From: an uncultured Granulicatella sp.
GTDB lineage: Bacteria; Bacillota; Bacilli; Lactobacillales; Aerococcaceae
Length of the DNA stretch: 9,471 nucleotides
Assembly: GCA_938017885.1 (NCBI GenBank)
Contig: CALIJD010000078.1
Location: forward strand, 1-9,471
Direction of reading: 5' to 3'
Position numbers and translations under genes: made by a program. Below, piece after piece: positions 7,913-9,471 of the stretch (its first letter is position 1; each line of letters opens with the position of its first letter). The notes under the pieces are model-generated. The model saw nothing but the letters and a program-made list of their open reading frames with translations. It did no database searches and was not told where the DNA came from.

Positions 7913-8875
7913 ATGCAAAGATTTCATAAAAAGAATATTCGTTGGACATTGTTCGCGTTGGGAATGTACGCTCTTCTTTTCGTGCTTGTACAAACAGGGG
8001 TAATCAACTTCTATTACGAAAGTACCTTCATTACTATCATGATCAATATTATCTATGCGGTTGGATTAAACTTGATTCTAGGGGTTGCTGGACAGTTCTC
8101 ACTTGGACATGCTGGATTTATCGCCATTGGTTCTTATAGCGGTGCGATTCTTGGGAAAATGATAAACGGTCTTCCAGGACTATTTGCTGGAATGGCAGTA
8201 GGGGTTGTCATTTCGGTTATCGTGGCATTTCTTGTTGGATTACCAACGCTTCGTTTAAAAGGAGACTACCTTGCGATTGCGACTCTAGGGGTTGCTGAAA
8301 TCATTCGTGTAGCTGTGACCAATATGAAAATTACAAATGGCGCTGCCGGAATTAGTGGGATTCCTTTAACGAACACATGGACGATTACTTATATTTTCTT
8401 AGTGGTGACAACCATTTTAATCTTGAACTACACTTTCAGTAGTGCTGGTCGTGCAACTTATGGGGTGTTACAAGATGAAATCGCAGCGGAATCGATGGGG
8501 GTTCAAGTGACGAAGTACAAAATCTTGGCCTTCGTATTAGGAGCAGCCACTGCAAGTATCGGTGGAACTCTTTCTGCGACAACGCTAGGAGCGGTGACAC
8601 CTGGTGACTTCACGTTTATGAAATCGATTGATGTATTAATCATTGTTGTATTCGGAGGAATCGGAAGTTTCACAGGTTCGTTTGTAGCAGCTGTATTGCT
8701 TGGCATTATCAACCTTGTCCTACAACCATTTGGGCAATTACGGATGATCATCTATGCAGTAGCATTAATTTTAATTATGATCTTCCGTCCGGGTGGATTA
8801 CTTGGAACATGGGAATTCAAACTAGGGAACTTGAAGTTTTCTAAGAAAAAAGAGGCAAAGGAGAGTGGGAAGTAA
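7913..8875 (+). CDS. livM: Branched-chain amino acid ABC transporter permease LivM
   Basis: The second membrane subunit, partner of LivH. From the ATG at 7913 it has 320 residues, a basic N-terminus and eight to ten hydrophobic segments. LivM landmarks are LNLILGVAGQFSLGHAGF (52-69), LPTLRLKGDYLAIATLG (110-126), the ATPase-docking loop LQDEIAAESMGVQVTKYK (186-203), VFGGIGSFTG (246-255) and FRPGGLLG (291-298). It ends in a lysine-rich cytoplasmic tail. The frame also allows a GTG at 7904, directly after the livH stop (323 residues). I prefer 7913 because AGGTGA (7902-7907), a good match to the anti-Shine-Dalgarno sequence, lies 5 nt before that ATG and contains the GTG itself. Overlap of this ribosome site with the livH stop suggests translational coupling. 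Confidence 0.93.
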   Translation: MQRFHKKNIRWTLFALGMYALLFVLVQTGVINFYYESTFITIMINIIYAVGLNLILGVAGQFSLGHAGFIAIGSYSGAILGKMINGLPGLFAGMAVGVVISVIVAFLVGLPTLRLKGDYLAIATLGVAEIIRVAVTNMKITNGAAGISGIPLTNTWTITYIFLVVTTILILNYTFSSAGRATYGVLQDEIAAESMGVQVTKYKILAFVLGAATASIGGTLSATTLGAVTPGDFTFMKSIDVLIIVVFGGIGSFTGSFVAAVLLGIINLVLQPFGQLRMIIYAVALILIMIFRPGGLLGTWEFKLGNLKFSKKKEAKESGK

Positions 8876-9471
8876 TGTTATTAGAAGTAAATGGACTGAC
8901 TAAAAACTTTGGTGGACTTTCCGCGGTATCTAATGTTTCTATGAAAGTAAACAAGGGAGAACTTATCGGACTCATCGGGCCAAACGGTGCTGGGAAAACG
9001 ACATTCTTCAACTTGTTAACAGGCGTATATGAACCAACAGAAGGAACCGTAAGTTTGGAAGTAGATGGGCAATTGAAAAACTTGAACGGGCTTCCTCCTT
9101 ACAAACGTACAAACCTTGGAATGGCACGTACCTTCCAAAATATTCGTCTCTTTAAAGATTTAACGGTACTAGAAAATGTAATGATTGCGATGCACTCACA
9201 CTCAAGTGACTCATTATTCTCAACTTTGTTCCGTACGAAAAAATACTATGATACAGAAGCAAAAATGCGCGAAGAAGCGATTGAGTTGCTAAAGATTTTT
9301 GAGTTGGATACACTTAAAGATGAAAAGGCGAAAAACTTAGCTTACGGGCAACAACGTGAGCTCGAGATCGTTCGTGCCTTAGCGACAAAACCAAAAATCT
9401 TATTCTTGGATGAGCCTGCAGCGGGGATGAACCCTCAAGAGACGGCTCAATTAACAGAACTAATTGCGAAA
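8875..9471 (+). CDS. livG: Branched-chain amino acid ABC transporter ATP-binding protein LivG, 3' end missing
   Basis: One of the two cytoplasmic ATPases that power LivHM. The first 199 codons are present without a stop; the family is about 255 residues, so roughly a fifth is cut off by the right edge. Visible motifs are Walker A GPNGAGKTT (35-43), the Q-loop ARTFQNIRLF (84-93, Gln88), a signature of the LivG type AYGQQRELEI (156-165), Walker B ILFLDEP (175-181, Asp179-Glu180) and AAGMNP (182-187). The H-loop histidine lies beyond the window. The LivG-style insert between Walker A and the Q-loop and the YGQQ signature separate it from generic ABC ATPases; LivF is the alternative but lacks this RTFQN context. 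Its ATG shares one base with the livM stop (TAATG), so the two genes are translationally coupled. GGAG at 8860-8863 is 11 nt upstream. Confidence 0.95.
   Translation, partial: MLLEVNGLTKNFGGLSAVSNVSMKVNKGELIGLIGPNGAGKTTFFNLLTGVYEPTEGTVSLEVDGQLKNLNGLPPYKRTNLGMARTFQNIRLFKDLTVLENVMIAMHSHSSDSLFSTLFRTKKYYDTEAKMREEAIELLKIFELDTLKDEKAKNLAYGQQRELEIVRALATKPKILFLDEPAAGMNPQETAQLTELIAK

Overview
The window looks like a stretch of chromosome from a low-GC Gram-positive bacterium (Firmicutes, order Lactobacillales). The evidence is the AT-rich sequence, the strong AGGAGG-type ribosome sites, lipobox-type lipoproteins, a T-box leader in front of serS, and a GDPD phosphodiesterase carrying the N-terminal membrane domain common in lactic acid bacteria. 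The protein style would suit a Carnobacteriaceae or Granulicatella-like genome, but that genus guess is from general impression only. No insertion sequence, phage gene, CRISPR array or tRNA/rRNA gene was seen.

Layout. (1) Positions 1-980: the 3' part of a D-alanyl-D-alanine carboxypeptidase gene (dacA type), cut by the left edge next to its SxN motif. (2) 981-1301: a serS promoter and a complete seryl T-box leader with Stem I, a UCC specifier, and mutually exclusive antiterminator and terminator. (3) 1302-2579: serS, followed by a strong hairpin terminator that also lies at the end of the convergent next gene. (4) 2645-4435, minus strand: a seven-helix membrane protein fused to a glycerophosphodiester phosphodiesterase domain. 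(5) 4436-4587: a divergent intergenic region with one promoter in each direction and a 15-bp palindrome touching the -35 of the rightward one. (6) 4588-5595: a single-gene unit for an uncharacterised lipoprotein with an apparent internal duplication, closed by its own terminator. (7) 5596-9471 and beyond: a branched-chain amino acid ABC uptake operon, livJ-livH-livM-livG, the last gene cut by the right edge (livF would be expected next).

How the parts work together. Two of the units appear to be wired to amino-acid supply. serS is controlled by uncharged tRNA-Ser through the T-box. The liv operon carries a 13/15 match to the Firmicutes CodY operator between its -35 and -10, so it should be repressed when branched-chain amino acids and GTP are plentiful. 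A hairpin between livJ and livH probably makes the binding protein more abundant than the permease and ATPase subunits. dacA and the GDPD protein both act at the envelope (peptidoglycan trimming and probably lipid or teichoic-acid glycerophosphodiester turnover), but nothing in the sequence ties them to the liv operon.

This is mostly ordinary core genome. I found no strong candidate for a new biological system. The least understood item is the duplicated-module lipoprotein at 4588-5595.
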